DNA of 64,000 bases from Altererythrobacter sp. C41 (lineage in GTDB: Bacteria; Pseudomonadota; Alphaproteobacteria; Sphingomonadales; Sphingomonadaceae): positions 1-64,000 of the forward strand of contig NZ_JAEVFE010000008.1 in NCBI RefSeq assembly GCF_016803135.1. The letters are read 5' to 3'. The notes beneath the pieces were generated by a model that was given only the letters and a program-made list of their open reading frames with translations, made no database searches and was not told the DNA's origin. Of this stretch, positions 24,708-33,625 are shown piece after piece. The position numbers and the translations under genes are program-made. Numbering within the stretch: position 1 is the stretch's first letter; each line of letters begins with the position of its first letter.

Positions 24708-25114
24708 GCTTTCGCGTGCTGGCCGAGCAGCTCGGAAGCGACGGTAATGTAAGTCCGCCCGGCATCGCGCGCGGCGCGCACCGCCTCCGCCACACCGTGC
24801 GACTTGCGCACGCCGGCGAGGCGGATCAGCATCGGGAGGTTGATCCCGGCGACAACCTCGACCTTGCCGGCCTCGAGCAGCGAGATCGCGAGGTTCGACG
24901 GTGTGCCGCCGAATAGATCGGTCAGCACCGCCACACCGCTGCCGTCGTCGACGTCCTTGATCGCCTGGGCGATTTCCTTGCGCCGCTGCTCCATGTCGTC
25001 GTTGGGGCCGATGCAGACGGTGGCGATCGCCTCCTGCGGGCCGACGACATGCTCCATCGCACGGACGAACTCTTCGGCCAGGCGGCCGTGGGTGACCAGG
25101 ATGACGCCGATCAT
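24701..25114 (-). CDS. PTS EIIA component, mannose family (regulatory)
   Basis: The 137-residue protein has the EIIA-Man fold: MIGVILVTHGRLAEEFVRAM, where the histidine is the phosphorylation site, then VLTDLFGGTPSNLAISLL and VVAGINLPMLIRLA. No IIB, IIC or IID permease gene is present nearby, so a regulatory role is inferred: receiving phosphate from HPr and signalling carbon or nitrogen status. I place the start at the ATG at 25114; the longer open frame runs into the rapZ 3' end. It lies 64 bases downstream of rapZ. Confidence 0.92.
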   Translation of the reverse strand: MIGVILVTHGRLAEEFVRAMEHVVGPQEAIATVCIGPNDDMEQRRKEIAQAIKDVDDGSGVAVLTDLFGGTPSNLAISLLEAGKVEVVAGINLPMLIRLAGVRKSHGVAEAVRAARDAGRTYITVASELLGQHAKAC

Positions 25115-25178
25115 GCGAAAGGACTTTGTCCGGAATGTCGGGGGTGGGGCATGCGAACCATGGCCAAAGGGCGTTGTC

Positions 25179-26090
25179 TCATTGCGGGCCTTCGATCTCG
25201 TCGGCCGCGCGCGATCCCAGATTGCGATGGATGATCGTGGGCGAAAATCCCGCATCGCGCAAGGCCTGTGCGAACCTCTCGGCGGTGTAGACGGACCGGT
25301 GCCGCCCGCCGGTGCAGCCGAAAGCGATGTTGACGTAGCTCTTTCCCTGCGCCGCGTAGCGCGGGAGAAGCTTGAGCACGAGTTCGCGAATCTGCTCCAG
25401 AACCGGCCCGTAGCTCTCGTCGCGCTCGATGTGCTCACCCACGGCGGCATCCAGACCGGTCTGTTCGCGCAGGCCCGGCACCCAGTGCGGATTGTCGAGA
25501 AAGCGCATGTCGAACACGAGATCGGCCAGGGGCGGGGTGCCGCGCGCGAAGCCGAAGCTGGAGACGATCACCGCCATCTCACGCGGGGCGCTGCCCGCAA
25601 AATGCGCGCGAATGGCCTGCTGCAGATCGTTGCTCGAGAAGTCGGAAGTGTCGACCACCGCGTCCGCCCAGCGGCGCAGCGGTTCGAGCAATTCGCGTTC
25701 CGCCTGTATCCCGATGCGCACCGGTCGGCCGTCCGCCATCGGGTGCCGGCGGCGGGTCTCGTTGTAGCGGCGCTCGAGTTCGCTGCTGTTACAATCGAGG
25801 AACAGGGTCGTGACGACGAGGTCGCGGCGTGCGGCGAGCTCCTTCACCTTGGCCATGATCTCGTTCGGCACGAAGCCGCGCGTGCGCGAATCGAAGCCGA
25901 TCGCCAGCGGCGGGCGCGGTCCGTCGTGCTGTGGGCCACCGATCAGGCGGCCGAGCAGGCGAATCGGAAAGTTGTCGATCGCTTCCCACCCCAGATCCTC
26001 GAGAACGCGCAGGGCGGTCGTCTTGCCCGCACCGGAAAGTCCGGTGACGAGCAGGATGTGCTGGCGGTCGTCTGGCGAATCGTTGGCCAT
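25179..26090 (-). CDS. rapZ: RNase adapter/nucleotide-binding protein RapZ
   Basis: In E. coli RapZ binds GlmZ/GlmY small RNAs and directs RNase E; other bacteria use homologues to signal UDP-GlcNAc supply. The 303 residues have an N-terminal P-loop (LLVTGLSGAGKTTALRVLED), AIGFDSRTRGF, LFLDCNSSELERRYNETRRRHP, and the C-terminal domain SSFGFARGTPPLADLVFDMRFLDNPHW and IAFGCTGGRHRSV, which is the RNA- and ligand-binding half. Location in a PTS cluster matches the E. coli rpoN-hpf-ptsN-rapZ-npr neighbourhood. Whether it controls glmS here is unknown. Confidence 0.95.
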   Translation of the reverse strand: MANDSPDDRQHILLVTGLSGAGKTTALRVLEDLGWEAIDNFPIRLLGRLIGGPQHDGPRPPLAIGFDSRTRGFVPNEIMAKVKELAARRDLVVTTLFLDCNSSELERRYNETRRRHPMADGRPVRIGIQAERELLEPLRRWADAVVDTSDFSSNDLQQAIRAHFAGSAPREMAVIVSSFGFARGTPPLADLVFDMRFLDNPHWVPGLREQTGLDAAVGEHIERDESYGPVLEQIRELVLKLLPRYAAQGKSYVNIAFGCTGGRHRSVYTAERFAQALRDAGFSPTIIHRNLGSRAADEIEGPQ

Positions 26091-26129
26091 GGAGACGATG
26101 TGGCCCGTTGCGTGGACGAAAGAAAGGGG

Positions 26130-26612
26130 TCAGGCGGGCGGCATCCCCGGAGCCAGCCCATAGGTGCGCAGGGCCAGTTCGGCACGCACCGCAGCCGGCG
26201 TGATGCGAGGGTCGAACGCAAGCACCGGGACCGGCACGCCCGCGATCTCGGCGATCTCCGCAGCATCGATGAAACGCGGTGCATCCGGGTCGAGCATGAG
26301 CTGCAAAGCGACCGGCGCTTCGGTCGTCGGAAAGGTCAAAAGCCCCAGATTCCGCGCCTCAAGCAGGCCGTGCGTGTTCGGGGGAGGCAGCGCCCAAAGG
26401 GTCTCTCCGCGCCGCTCCAGCCTGACGCCGTCGTCGCCCACGAGCATGGCGCCGCGATCGATCAGTTCGAGCGCCAACCCGCTCTTGCCGGCGCCCGGCG
26501 GTCCCTCGATCAGCACGCCGCGGCCGCCGATCGCGACACAGGTGGCTTGCCGGAGCAGAACCTCGCTCAACGCCGCGACCGGCCCGCTGCGGGCAACCTG
26601 AGTACGAGACAT
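26130..26612 (-). CDS. hprK: HPr kinase/phosphorylase, short alphaproteobacterial form
   Basis: The 160-residue protein is only the C-terminal kinase domain; the N-terminal domain of Firmicutes HprK (about 130 residues) is absent, as is usual in alphaproteobacteria. Visible are the P-loop IEGPPGAGKSGLALELIDRG, LVGDDGVRLERR, PPPNTHGLLEARNLGLL and the C-terminal helix. It would phosphorylate the conserved serine of HPr or remove that phosphate. Its start codon overlaps the 3' end of the chvG-like gene by 46 bases, so its expression is coupled to the two-component system. Confidence 0.88.
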   Translation of the reverse strand: MSRTQVARSGPVAALSEVLLRQATCVAIGGRGVLIEGPPGAGKSGLALELIDRGAMLVGDDGVRLERRGETLWALPPPNTHGLLEARNLGLLTFPTTEAPVALQLMLDPDAPRFIDAAEIAEIAGVPVPVLAFDPRITPAAVRAELALRTYGLAPGMPPA

Positions 26613-28150
26613 GCGCCGGAGCGTCCGTCGGGCCTGTCGCGCGCTTCCAACGTGCCGTCGTGCGCTTCGACGATCGTGCGCGCGATTGCGAGGCCGAGCC
26701 CGCTGTGATCACCGAACGCTTCCGCATCCGGGCGGACGGAGTGGAACCGCTGAAACACCTTTTCGCGTGAGTCCTCGGGTATGCCCGGGCCCTCGTCGCA
26801 GACGGAGAGCGTCACCCGGTCGTCGTCGCTGCGAGTCACGCTTACCTCGATCACGCCGCCCGGCGGCGAGAAGGAGACCGCATTGTCGAGCAGGTTTTCG
26901 ATCACTCGCTCGAGCCGCAGCGGGACGCCCATCACCTGCGCGCCGCCCATCGAGCGGCTCAGTTCGACCCGGTGCTCGTCGTTTTCCGCGCGATCTTCGC
27001 GCGCGGCGATGATGGCTGCAGCCAGGTTGCCGAGATCGAGCCGCTCGAAGATCGCGCGCGAGATTTCCGCGTCGACCCGGCTGGCGTCGGAAATCTCGGT
27101 CACCAGCCGGTCGATGCGGCGGATGTCGTGCGCCGCGATCCCGGTCAACTGGCGGCGCAGATCCTCGTCTTCCACTTTGCCGAGCGATTCGATCGCGCTG
27201 CGCAGGCTGGCGAGCGGGTTCTTTATCTCGTGCGCGACATCCGCGGCGAAATGCTCGACTGCGTCGATCCGCTGCCGCAAAGCGTTGGTCATGTCCGAGA
27301 CGGCACGGGCGAGGGCGCCGATCTCATCACGCCGGTCCGGAAGACGCGGCACCTCGACCTCGCGCTCCCGCCCGAGCCGCACGCGCACTGCCGCGCGCGC
27401 GAGCGACTGCAAAGGGCGAACGATCGTCCGCGCGAGATAGAGCGAGAGGAAGATCGAGCCGAGCAGGGCGAAGAACACCGCCATGCCCAGCGTTGAGCGT
27501 GCCTCGCGCACCTTCTCGGTGATGTCGACGGCGTTGCGCGTGGTCAGCAGCGTCGCGCCGTTGAGCCCTACCGGGACCGCGGCGTTGATCACCGGGGTTC
27601 CGTCGGGCGCGTCGCGGAGCTGGATCTGGGACAGGCCTTCCTCGCGTGCGCGCGCAAGCTCGGGCCAGGCATCGGCGATCGTTTCCTCGGGCTCGATGTA
27701 GTCTGGAATCGGATCGGCGCCGACGATCGTGTCCACCCACCGATCGAGCACACGGGCGAATTCGATCGAGAACGAATCGTCGCCCACATCGTCGAACTCG
27801 AAGGCGGGCTCGTCGAGAGCGAAGCTGTCGGCCCACAGCCGGCCTTCGGCATCGAACATGCGCAGCCGCATCTTCTGTTCCTTGCCGATCTGGATCAGCA
27901 GAGCCTCCTGCCGCTTGCGCGATGCCCCGGCGAGCGCCTCAGCGGTGATCTGCGCCTCGATCCGGGCGAGCTTGTAGCGTTCGGAAAGGAGCTGCTTGCG
28001 GTAGGTATCGAGATAGAAGATGCCGCCGCCCAGCAGCGCGAGCGGCAGCAGGTTCACCGCGAGGATGCGTGTGGTGAGCGACAGCCGCCGCGACCAGCTC
28101 AGCCGGTCCAGCCGTGCGTCGATCTTGTCGCGGAATCCGCTCTCAGCCAT
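26567..28150 (-). CDS. chvG: Sensor histidine kinase, ChvG/ExoS type
   Basis: A 527-residue inner-membrane kinase. There are two transmembrane segments ([18 protein letters not shown] near 35 and [18 protein letters not shown] near 250) bracketing a periplasmic stimulus domain of about 190 residues, then HAMP, a HisKA dimerisation helix ([18 protein letters not shown], with the phospho-accepting His) and HATPase_c (N box [15 protein letters not shown]1 CDEGPGIP, G2 GLGLAIART). The DNA order chvI-chvG-hprK is conserved in alphaproteobacteria; ChvG-ChvI senses acid or envelope conditions. The ATG overlaps the chvI stop by 8 bases, so translation is coupled. Confidence 0.93.
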   Translation of the reverse strand: MAESGFRDKIDARLDRLSWSRRLSLTTRILAVNLLPLALLGGGIFYLDTYRKQLLSERYKLARIEAQITAEALAGASRKRQEALLIQIGKEQKMRLRMFDAEGRLWADSFALDEPAFEFDDVGDDSFSIEFARVLDRWVDTIVGADPIPDYIEPEETIADAWPELARAREEGLSQIQLRDAPDGTPVINAAVPVGLNGATLLTTRNAVDITEKVREARSTLGMAVFFALLGSIFLSLYLARTIVRPLQSLARAAVRVRLGREREVEVPRLPDRRDEIGALARAVSDMTNALRQRIDAVEHFAADVAHEIKNPLASLRSAIESLGKVEDEDLRRQLTGIAAHDIRRIDRLVTEISDASRVDAEISRAIFERLDLGNLAAAIIAAREDRAENDEHRVELSRSMGGAQVMGVPLRLERVIENLLDNAVSFSPPGGVIEVSVTRSDDDRVTLSVCDEGPGIPEDSREKVFQRFHSVRPDAEAFGDHSGLGLAIARTIVEAHDGTLEARDRPDGRSGACLVLRLPAAGRSRR

Positions 28151-28889
28151 CGCTGAAGCTGTAACCGGCTCCGTAGAGCGTCTCGATGGCCGTGAATTCC
28201 GAATCGACCGTGCGGAACTTGCGCCGCATGCGCTTGATGTGGCTGTCGACCGTCCGATCGTCGACAAACACGTCGTCCGGATAGGCGGCATCCATCAGCG
28301 AGTTGCGCGACTTGATCACGCCCGGCCGCGCAGCGAGCGCTTCGAGCAGGAGGAACTCGGTCACGGTTAGCGACACCGGCCGGCCGTCCCAGGTGACCTG
28401 GTGCCGCGCCGGGTCCATCGTCAGACGGCCGCGCACGAGCGGTTCGCCCGGCTCCTCGTTGTTGTCCGACGCACGCTCGGCGCCGTCGCCGAGCACCTCA
28501 GTCCGGCGCAGGATGGCGCGGATGCGGGCCAGCAGGAGCCGCAGGCTGAACGGCTTGGCGATATAGTCGTCGGCACCCAGCTCCAGGCCTGCTTCCTCGT
28601 CCTGCTCGTCATCCTTGCTGGTCAGGAAGATCACCGGCAGCGCCGAGTGGCGGCGCAGGCGGTGGAGCAGTTCCATTCCGTCCATCCGCGGCATCTTGAT
28701 GTCGAACACTGCGAGATCCGGCGGGTTTTCGAGCAGGGCCTTGAGCGCGGTCTCGCCATCGGAATAGAGCCGCGTAGCATAGCCTTCCGCTTGCAGCGCG
28801 ATCGAAACCGTCGTCAGGATGTTGCGGTCATCGTCGACCAGCGCGATGATCTTCTCGCCGTCCGATCGAGACCGCTCCGCCTCAGCCAT
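28143..28889 (-). CDS. chvI: Response regulator, ChvI type (OmpR family)
   Basis: The 248-residue regulator has a receiver domain (acidic pocket [10 protein letters not shown], phospho-acceptor Asp in [17 protein letters not shown], the conserved FLTSKDDE and the Lys in YIAKPFSL) and a C-terminal winged-helix DNA-binding domain ([34 protein letters not shown]). It is the partner of the overlapping kinase gene. In Rhizobiales ChvI controls envelope, motility and carbon genes. Here it is divergent from pckA, with 196 bases between the genes, so it may bind in that gap. Confidence 0.94.
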   Translation of the reverse strand: MAEAERSRSDGEKIIALVDDDRNILTTVSIALQAEGYATRLYSDGETALKALLENPPDLAVFDIKMPRMDGMELLHRLRRHSALPVIFLTSKDDEQDEEAGLELGADDYIAKPFSLRLLLARIRAILRRTEVLGDGAERASDNNEEPGEPLVRGRLTMDPARHQVTWDGRPVSLTVTEFLLLEALAARPGVIKSRNSLMDAAYPDDVFVDDRTVDSHIKRMRRKFRTVDSEFTAIETLYGAGYSFSDG

Positions 28890-28974
28890 TTCGCCTCCGT
28901 TATCAGGGCCGTGATACGACCTGACGGTTAGACGCTTCCGCGCGGCGAGACAACGCGCGCGGGCAGGTCGGCGT

Positions 28975-29002
28975 TTGACGGAGCCGCAGCGCGCGATTAT
29001 GC
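28975..29002 (+). promoter_or_regulatory. Candidate pckA promoter
   Basis: TTGACG (28975-28980), a 16-base spacer and TTATGC (28997-29002) give a plausible sigma-70 match about 75 bases before the GTG start of pckA. Nothing else in the 196-base divergent gap resembles a better site. Confidence 0.35.
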
Positions 29003-29085
29003 GCGGGGGGCATTCCGTGCATTCGTATGCGAACGACTCGCCGTTGGCGCCTGCAGGCAGCCTCCGGTGCGATCAGGAGATTGAA

Positions 29086-30684
29086 GTGAGCACCCCCCTG
29101 TCACACCCGCTTTCCACCCAGGGTATCGAAACTCGGGCCACCATTTACGCGAATCTGTCCTCGAGCGAGCTGACCGAGCATGCGCTGGCGAACGGCGAAG
29201 GTCGGCGCGCCAAGCATGGGCCGCTGGTGGTCGAGACCGGCAAGCACACCGGCCGCAGCGCGAAGGACAAGTTCATCGTCCGCGACGCCGAGACCGAAAA
29301 CACCGTATGGTGGGACAACAATGCCTCGATGACGCCCGACCATTTTGCGGCGCTCAAGGCGGATTTCCTCGCTGCCGTGGCCGACAAGGAAACCCTTTTC
29401 GTCGCTGACCTGTTCGGCGGTTCGCAGCCCGAATACCGCGTCAATGTGCGCGTCGTGAACGAGCTGGCGTGGCACAACCAGTTCATCCGCACGCTGCTCG
29501 TCCGTCCGACCGCGGCCGAGCTCGACGGCTTCGTGCCGGAATACACGATCATCGACCTGCCGAGCTTCCGCGCCGATCCTGAGCGCCATGGCACCCGCAG
29601 CGAGACCGTGATCGCGGTCAATCTGTCGGAAAAGCTGATCCTGATCGGCGGCACGAAGTACGCCGGCGAGATGAAGAAGAGCGTGTTCGGCATTCTCAAC
29701 TACCTGCTGCCGCCGCAAGGCGTGATGCCGATGCACTGCAGCGCCAACATCGGGCCTGACGGCAAGAGCGCGGTGTTCTTCGGTCTTTCGGGCACCGGCA
29801 AGACCACGCTGTCGGCCGACGCCAGCCGCACGCTGATCGGCGACGACGAGCACGGCTGGTCGGACACGGCGGTCTTCAATTTCGAAGGCGGCTGCTACGC
29901 CAAGATGATCCGCCTCAATCCCGAGGCCGAGCCGGAGATTTTCGCCACGACGCGCATGGAAGACACCGTGCTCGAAAACGTGGTGATGGACGAAAACGGC
30001 GAGATAGATCTCGACGACAACAGCCTCGCCGAGAACACCCGCGGCGCCTATCCGCTGAGCTCGATTCCGAACACCAGCGAAGAGAACATGGGGCCGCCGC
30101 CGAGCAACGTGATCATGCTCACCGCGGACGCCTTCGGCGTGCTGCCCCCCATCGCGCGGCTGACCCCCGACCAGGCGATGTATCACTTCCTCTCGGGCTA
30201 CACCGCGAAGGTCGCGGGCACCGAGATCGGCGTGACCGAGCCGGAGGCGACCTTCAGCACGTGCTTCGGCGCCCCATTCATGCCCCGCCATCCGAGCGTG
30301 TACGGCAATCTGCTCAAGAAGCGGATCGCCGAGGGCGGGGTGCAGTGCTGGCTGGTCAACACCGGCTGGACCGGCGGCAAGTACGGCACCGGCCACCGCA
30401 TGCCGATCAAGGCCACCCGCGCGCTTCTGAACGCAGCGCTCGACGGCAGCCTCAACGATGCCCAGTTCCGCAAGGATCCGAACTTCGGGTTCGAGGTCCC
30501 GGTCAGCGTGCCCGGCGTCGACAGCGGGATTCTCGATCCACGTTCGACCTGGGTGGACCAGGGCGAATACGATCGGACCGCCCAGAAGCTGGTGCAGCTT
30601 TTCATCGACAACTTCTCACCTTTCGCCGATCATGTGGATCAAGGCGTCCGCGACGCCGCACCGAACGCGCCGGTAGCGGCCTGA
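29086..30684 (+). CDS. pckA: Phosphoenolpyruvate carboxykinase (ATP)
   Basis: PckA converts oxaloacetate and ATP to phosphoenolpyruvate and CO2, the entry to gluconeogenesis. I choose the GTG start at 29086, giving 532 residues (the usual length) with an AGGAGA site 6 bases upstream; the in-frame ATG at 28975 would add an unlikely 37 residues. Motifs: [24 protein letters not shown], the kinase-1a P-loop [13 protein letters not shown] (around 245), DDEHGW (kinase 2, metal site), EGGCYAKMI and [12 protein letters not shown]. It faces chvI. Adjacent PTS, HprK and ChvGI genes fit control by carbon supply. Confidence 0.97.
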   Translation: MSTPLSHPLSTQGIETRATIYANLSSSELTEHALANGEGRRAKHGPLVVETGKHTGRSAKDKFIVRDAETENTVWWDNNASMTPDHFAALKADFLAAVADKETLFVADLFGGSQPEYRVNVRVVNELAWHNQFIRTLLVRPTAAELDGFVPEYTIIDLPSFRADPERHGTRSETVIAVNLSEKLILIGGTKYAGEMKKSVFGILNYLLPPQGVMPMHCSANIGPDGKSAVFFGLSGTGKTTLSADASRTLIGDDEHGWSDTAVFNFEGGCYAKMIRLNPEAEPEIFATTRMEDTVLENVVMDENGEIDLDDNSLAENTRGAYPLSSIPNTSEENMGPPPSNVIMLTADAFGVLPPIARLTPDQAMYHFLSGYTAKVAGTEIGVTEPEATFSTCFGAPFMPRHPSVYGNLLKKRIAEGGVQCWLVNTGWTGGKYGTGHRMPIKATRALLNAALDGSLNDAQFRKDPNFGFEVPVSVPGVDSGILDPRSTWVDQGEYDRTAQKLVQLFIDNFSPFADHVDQGVRDAAPNAPVAA

Positions 30685-30733
30685 TCCGCTTCCTCTCTTC
30701 GGAGAGGAAGCCGTGCACAAGTTGGAGAGGAGA

Positions 30734-30768
30734 GCCCCCGCCCGGGAAACCGGAGCGGGGGCCTTTCG
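30734..30768 (+). terminator. Intrinsic terminator after pckA
   Basis: GCCCCCGC (30734-30741) and GCGGGGGC (30755-30762) form a perfect 8-bp GC stem with a 13-base loop, followed by CTTTCGTTT. It lies 50 bases after the pckA stop. Confidence 0.8.
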
Positions 30769-30827
30769 TTTCAGCCGTGCGCGCGTACAATCGGGCGCGG
30801 ACGGATCAATCACCAGGAGGACGACAA

Positions 30828-31148
30828 ATGGCTCTTTTCGATCAACTGCTCGGTGCGGCGCATAACCATCCCACCGTAAAGAACATGGCCGAAAAGCTCG
30901 GCATCGATCCGGCTCAGGCCGAGCAGGCGATCGCCGCGCTGGGGGAAGCACATCACGAGGATGGGGACACCGTCGGCATCGCCGCGCAGAAGACGGGTCT
31001 CGATACTGGTGTCCTCCAGCAGATCGTCGAGCAGATCGGTGGGGAAGGCTCGCTTGCGCGCTTCACCCAGATCCTCGACCAGGACCACGACGGCAACCCG
31101 TTCGACGACATCGCCGGCTTCGCAGGCAACCTGTTCGGAAAGCGCTAA
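30828..31148 (+). CDS. Small helical protein of unknown function (DUF937-like)
   Basis: The 106-residue protein starts at an ATG with a perfect AGGAGG site (30815-30820). It has no signal peptide or transmembrane segment. It is Ala/Gln/Asp-rich and helical (HPTVKNMAEKLGIDPAQAEQ, IAALGEAHHED), with DQDHDGNPFDDIAGFAGNLFGKR at the end. The aspartate-rich DxDxDGNPFDD could bind a divalent metal. It resembles small YidB/DUF937-type proteins, but the match is loose. It stands alone after the pckA terminator. Confidence 0.75.
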   Translation: MALFDQLLGAAHNHPTVKNMAEKLGIDPAQAEQAIAALGEAHHEDGDTVGIAAQKTGLDTGVLQQIVEQIGGEGSLARFTQILDQDHDGNPFDDIAGFAGNLFGKR

Positions 31149-31205
31149 TTTTCTCACCGGGATCGAGGCGATGTCTTCGATCCCGGCATCTGCACAGAAG
31201 CGGGT

Positions 31206-32087
31206 TTAGTCCACCAGCTTGATCAGCGCTGTCGGAGCGACTTGCGTGCGCTTGGTCACCTTCCACTCGAGCATGCTGCCATCAGGCGTTTCGACAGGGC
31301 CCTCGTCGGTGTTGTTGGCGAGGATTTCGCCGTCGGTCACGATGCGGAACGTCCCGTTCAACTCGGGAGCGGACAACGCGTCCTGCTCGGCCGAGCCCTC
31401 ACTCGCGGTGGTGGCGCCGGCCATTCCCGCCATCATTTCACGGAACGGGCTGCCGCTGCTCTGCGGCGCGAAGCCGGGCGCATCAATCCGCACGGTGCCG
31501 TTGTCGCGCTTTGCGGCGAGCACGAAGAAGTTGAACGTCGGCAGGCGTTCGATGGTCGGGAAGACGAAATCATAATCGAGTTTGCCGGCGATGCGGAAAT
31601 TCACCTGAAACAGCCCGTCGCCCTTGTACTCGACGCTCTCCCAGCCCGCCTGCCGCTGCAACCGTTCGGCGAATTCCTGCGCGGCTTCGGGATCGGCCGG
31701 ATCGATGCCGCCGAGCATCGCGCGTGTCATCTCGGCTTCTCTCTCCCGCTCCTGCTTGCGCTGTTCCGCCTGCTGTTCCCAGTCGCTTTTCTGTTGGGCG
31801 AGCTCCTTTTCGGTGCACGGATGCTCTTCGAACGTCTCGTCGTCGTAACACGCTTGCTCGACGAACTCGTCCGCCGCATCCTCCGCCGCATTGCCGAGGT
31901 CGGCGAGCTTGCTCAGAGCGAGAAGATAGATCTCGCCGTCGTAGGTGTAGGAGAAGCTGCCGCCCTTCCGTAGCTCGAGCTGGGAAGTGAAGACACCTGG
32001 TGAGAGCAAACAGCCGGTCAGCAGCAGCGCCGCAGCAGAGGCGAACCCGGCCATCGCCGTGCGCCGGATCGTGGTCGCAATAGTCAT
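31206..32087 (-). CDS. Lipoprotein with a long coiled-coil segment
   Basis: The 293-residue precursor has a lipobox (AAALLLTGCLLSPG) and continues FTSQLELRKGGSFSYTYDGEIY. Residues about 95-160 are an acidic/basic coiled coil (EKELAQQKSDWEQQAEQRKQ), then strands NFRIAGKLDYDFVFPTIERL and APGFAPQSSGSPFREMMAGM, ending in WKVTKRTQVAPTALIKLVD. I do not recognise a named family. The start at 32087 gives a normal signal; the open frame extends 42 codons upstream into the rlmB gene. rlmB begins on the same strand further upstream. Confidence 0.75.
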   Translation of the reverse strand: MTIATTIRRTAMAGFASAAALLLTGCLLSPGVFTSQLELRKGGSFSYTYDGEIYLLALSKLADLGNAAEDAADEFVEQACYDDETFEEHPCTEKELAQQKSDWEQQAEQRKQEREREAEMTRAMLGGIDPADPEAAQEFAERLQRQAGWESVEYKGDGLFQVNFRIAGKLDYDFVFPTIERLPTFNFFVLAAKRDNGTVRIDAPGFAPQSSGSPFREMMAGMAGATTASEGSAEQDALSAPELNGTFRIVTDGEILANNTDEGPVETPDGSMLEWKVTKRTQVAPTALIKLVD

Positions 32088-32113
32088 CCTGTCTGCCCCC
32101 GCTTGTTCGCCCG

Positions 32114-32902
32114 TCAACGCGTCGCCACTGCATATAGCGCGATCGCAGCCGCGTTCGAAACGTTCAGGCTTTCCATCGCACTGCTGATCGGCAGCCGTGC
32201 AAGCGCATCGCAATGCGCGGCGATATTGGCCCGCATGCCTTCGCCTTCGGCGCCGAGGACGAGTGCGATCGGCGCCGCTGGCAGCGCGTCCGCCAGAGTC
32301 GTCTCCGCCTCCCCGGCGAGGCCGATCCGCCAGTATCCCGCCTCCGCGGCGCTCTCCAGCGCGCGGGCCAGATTCACCACGCGGACCCAGGGCACGATCT
32401 CCAGCGCACCCGACGCGGACTTGGCTACCACCCCCGATTCCGGCGGTGCGTGGCGGTCCTGCGTCACGATCGCGCAGGCATCGAATGCCGCGGCAGAGCG
32501 GAGGATCGCGCCGACGTTGTGCGGATCGGTCACCTGATCGAGCACCACGAGCGGATGCGCCGGATCTCCGGAAAGCACCTCGTCAAGATGCATGTCCTCG
32601 AGCGGTGCGCATTCCAGCACCAGCCCCTGGTGCGGTGCATCGCGCGCGACGAGCCGCGCAAGATCGGGGCCATCGGCAAACTCGACAGGGAAATCGGGCG
32701 GCAGTTCGCCATCGAGCGAATCGATCCCCTCTCGCGTCGCCCACAGCTTGCGATGGACGCGCGCGGGATTCCTGAGTGCCGCTTCGACGGCGTGCCGGCC
32801 CCACAGGCGCACCTGGCCGGTGCTCGCGCGTCCGCTGCCGCGCCCGCCCTGCATACGCCCGGCGCGCCCGCGCAGCGCTCGCTTGCGATCACCTTTGGCC
32901 AA
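32114..32902 (-). CDS. rlmB: 23S rRNA (guanosine-2251-2'-O)-methyltransferase RlmB
   Basis: The SPOUT enzyme methylates the ribose of G2251 in 23S rRNA. An N-terminal substrate domain (LWGRHAVEAALRNPARVHR, APHQGLVLECAPLED) is followed by LDQVTDPHNVGAILRSAAAFD (motif 1 with the catalytic Arg), IALVLGAEGEGM (motif 2) and LPISSAMESLNVSNAAAIAL (motif 3). I place the start at TTG 32902 (protein MAKGDRKRA): GGGAG lies 6 bases upstream and the basic N-terminus is family-like. An ATG 20 codons further upstream also opens the frame. It is divergent from tRNA-Tyr. Confidence 0.92.
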   Translation of the reverse strand: MAKGDRKRALRGRAGRMQGGRGSGRASTGQVRLWGRHAVEAALRNPARVHRKLWATREGIDSLDGELPPDFPVEFADGPDLARLVARDAPHQGLVLECAPLEDMHLDEVLSGDPAHPLVVLDQVTDPHNVGAILRSAAAFDACAIVTQDRHAPPESGVVAKSASGALEIVPWVRVVNLARALESAAEAGYWRIGLAGEAETTLADALPAAPIALVLGAEGEGMRANIAAHCDALARLPISSAMESLNVSNAAAIALYAVATR

Positions 32903-33052
32903 TCGAAACTCCCTATCTTCGCTCGATCTTTCGCTCGGTCCGGCCCATGCCAGCGGCCCCATTGACAGGCAAGCGCCGCTTCGCCAAAGGGGCGCCTCTC
33001 GGCAGACGGCAGCTCCCTTGAGGAGACGCCAATTCCCGCACGCCAGGCATGT

Positions 33053-33138
33053 GGACAGGTGGCCGAGTGGTTAAAGGCAGCAGACTGTAAATCTGCCCGC
33101 GCAAGCGTACGCTGGTTCGAATCCAGCCCTGTCCACCA
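33053..33138 (+). tRNA. tRNA-Tyr (anticodon GTA), CCA encoded
   Basis: The acceptor stem GGACAGG pairs with CCTGTCC, followed by discriminator A and encoded CCA (33136-33138). The anticodon arm is CAGACTGTAAATCTG, giving anticodon GTA. The variable arm is long, as expected of a type II tRNA (CCGCGCAAGCGTACGCTGG region), and the T arm is GCTGG-TTCGAAT-CCAGC. U8 and the D arm are normal. A TTGACA element lies about 90 bases upstream (32962-32967) without an obvious -10. Confidence 0.97.
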
Positions 33139-33163
33139 CGCCTTCCAAGTCATCGCCACTGGC

Positions 33164-33190
33164 ATAAAAAGACCCCGCCGAAGCGGGGTC
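33164..33190 (-). terminator. Intrinsic terminator for the leftward small secreted gene
   Basis: GACCCCGC-CGAA-GCGGGGTC (33171-33190) is a perfect 8-bp stem with a tetraloop. On the minus strand it is followed by TTTTTAT, so it terminates the gene ending at 33214. On the plus strand the following sequence AGGTTT is a weak T-run, but the hairpin may also help stop tRNA-Tyr transcripts. Confidence 0.82.
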
Positions 33191-33213
33191 AGGTTTACGC
33201 CCTTTGTCTATGC

Positions 33214-33435
33214 CTAAACGCTGATGGGCAGATCCTGCAGGCGGCTGTTGGAGCCCTCCGTTGCGTTCATTGCCCGAAGAATGCCCGGCGCCGCTTTCTC
33301 CAATGCCTTCATCAGCCCGGGGGGCGGTTCGGAAGACCGTTGAGGCTCGCCCTTGGCTTGTGCCGCCGCCGAGGAGACGGCGGCCAAGCCCGCTGCTGCT
33401 CCCAGGAGACCTATGAGCACGGTTGGCTTTCGCAT
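33214..33435 (-). CDS. Small secreted protein of unknown function
   Basis: The 73-residue precursor starts MRKPTVLIGLLGAAAGLAAV and has a signal peptide ending near SAAAQA. The mature part of about 48 residues is EPQRSSEPPPGLMKALEKAA followed by PGILRAMNATEGSN and no cysteine. GGAG lies 8 bases before the ATG, and a clean terminator follows. The family is unknown; the size and export signal suggest a periplasmic or secreted peptide. Confidence 0.65.
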   Translation of the reverse strand: MRKPTVLIGLLGAAAGLAAVSSAAAQAKGEPQRSSEPPPGLMKALEKAAPGILRAMNATEGSNSRLQDLPISV

Positions 33436-33625
33436 TTTGTCACTCCATTTTGACGCCCCGGATGCGGAATGCCGGGCTATGAGGCGGGTGCCGTGGAAAG
33501 CGGCGGGTCGTGGGACTCACCGGGCTATCGGAACGGCATCGATTGCATGGCGGGACATAGCGTTCTGGAGGCGCGGTCAGGCGTCGGTGCTTGCCGGTCC
33601 CCGCAGGCCGCTTTAGTTGAGCGCA

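Noticed and set aside
24701-25450. A 249-residue EIIA with a long N-terminal extension
   Set aside because: The extension overlaps rapZ in another frame; the EIIA fold starts exactly at MIGVILVTHG.
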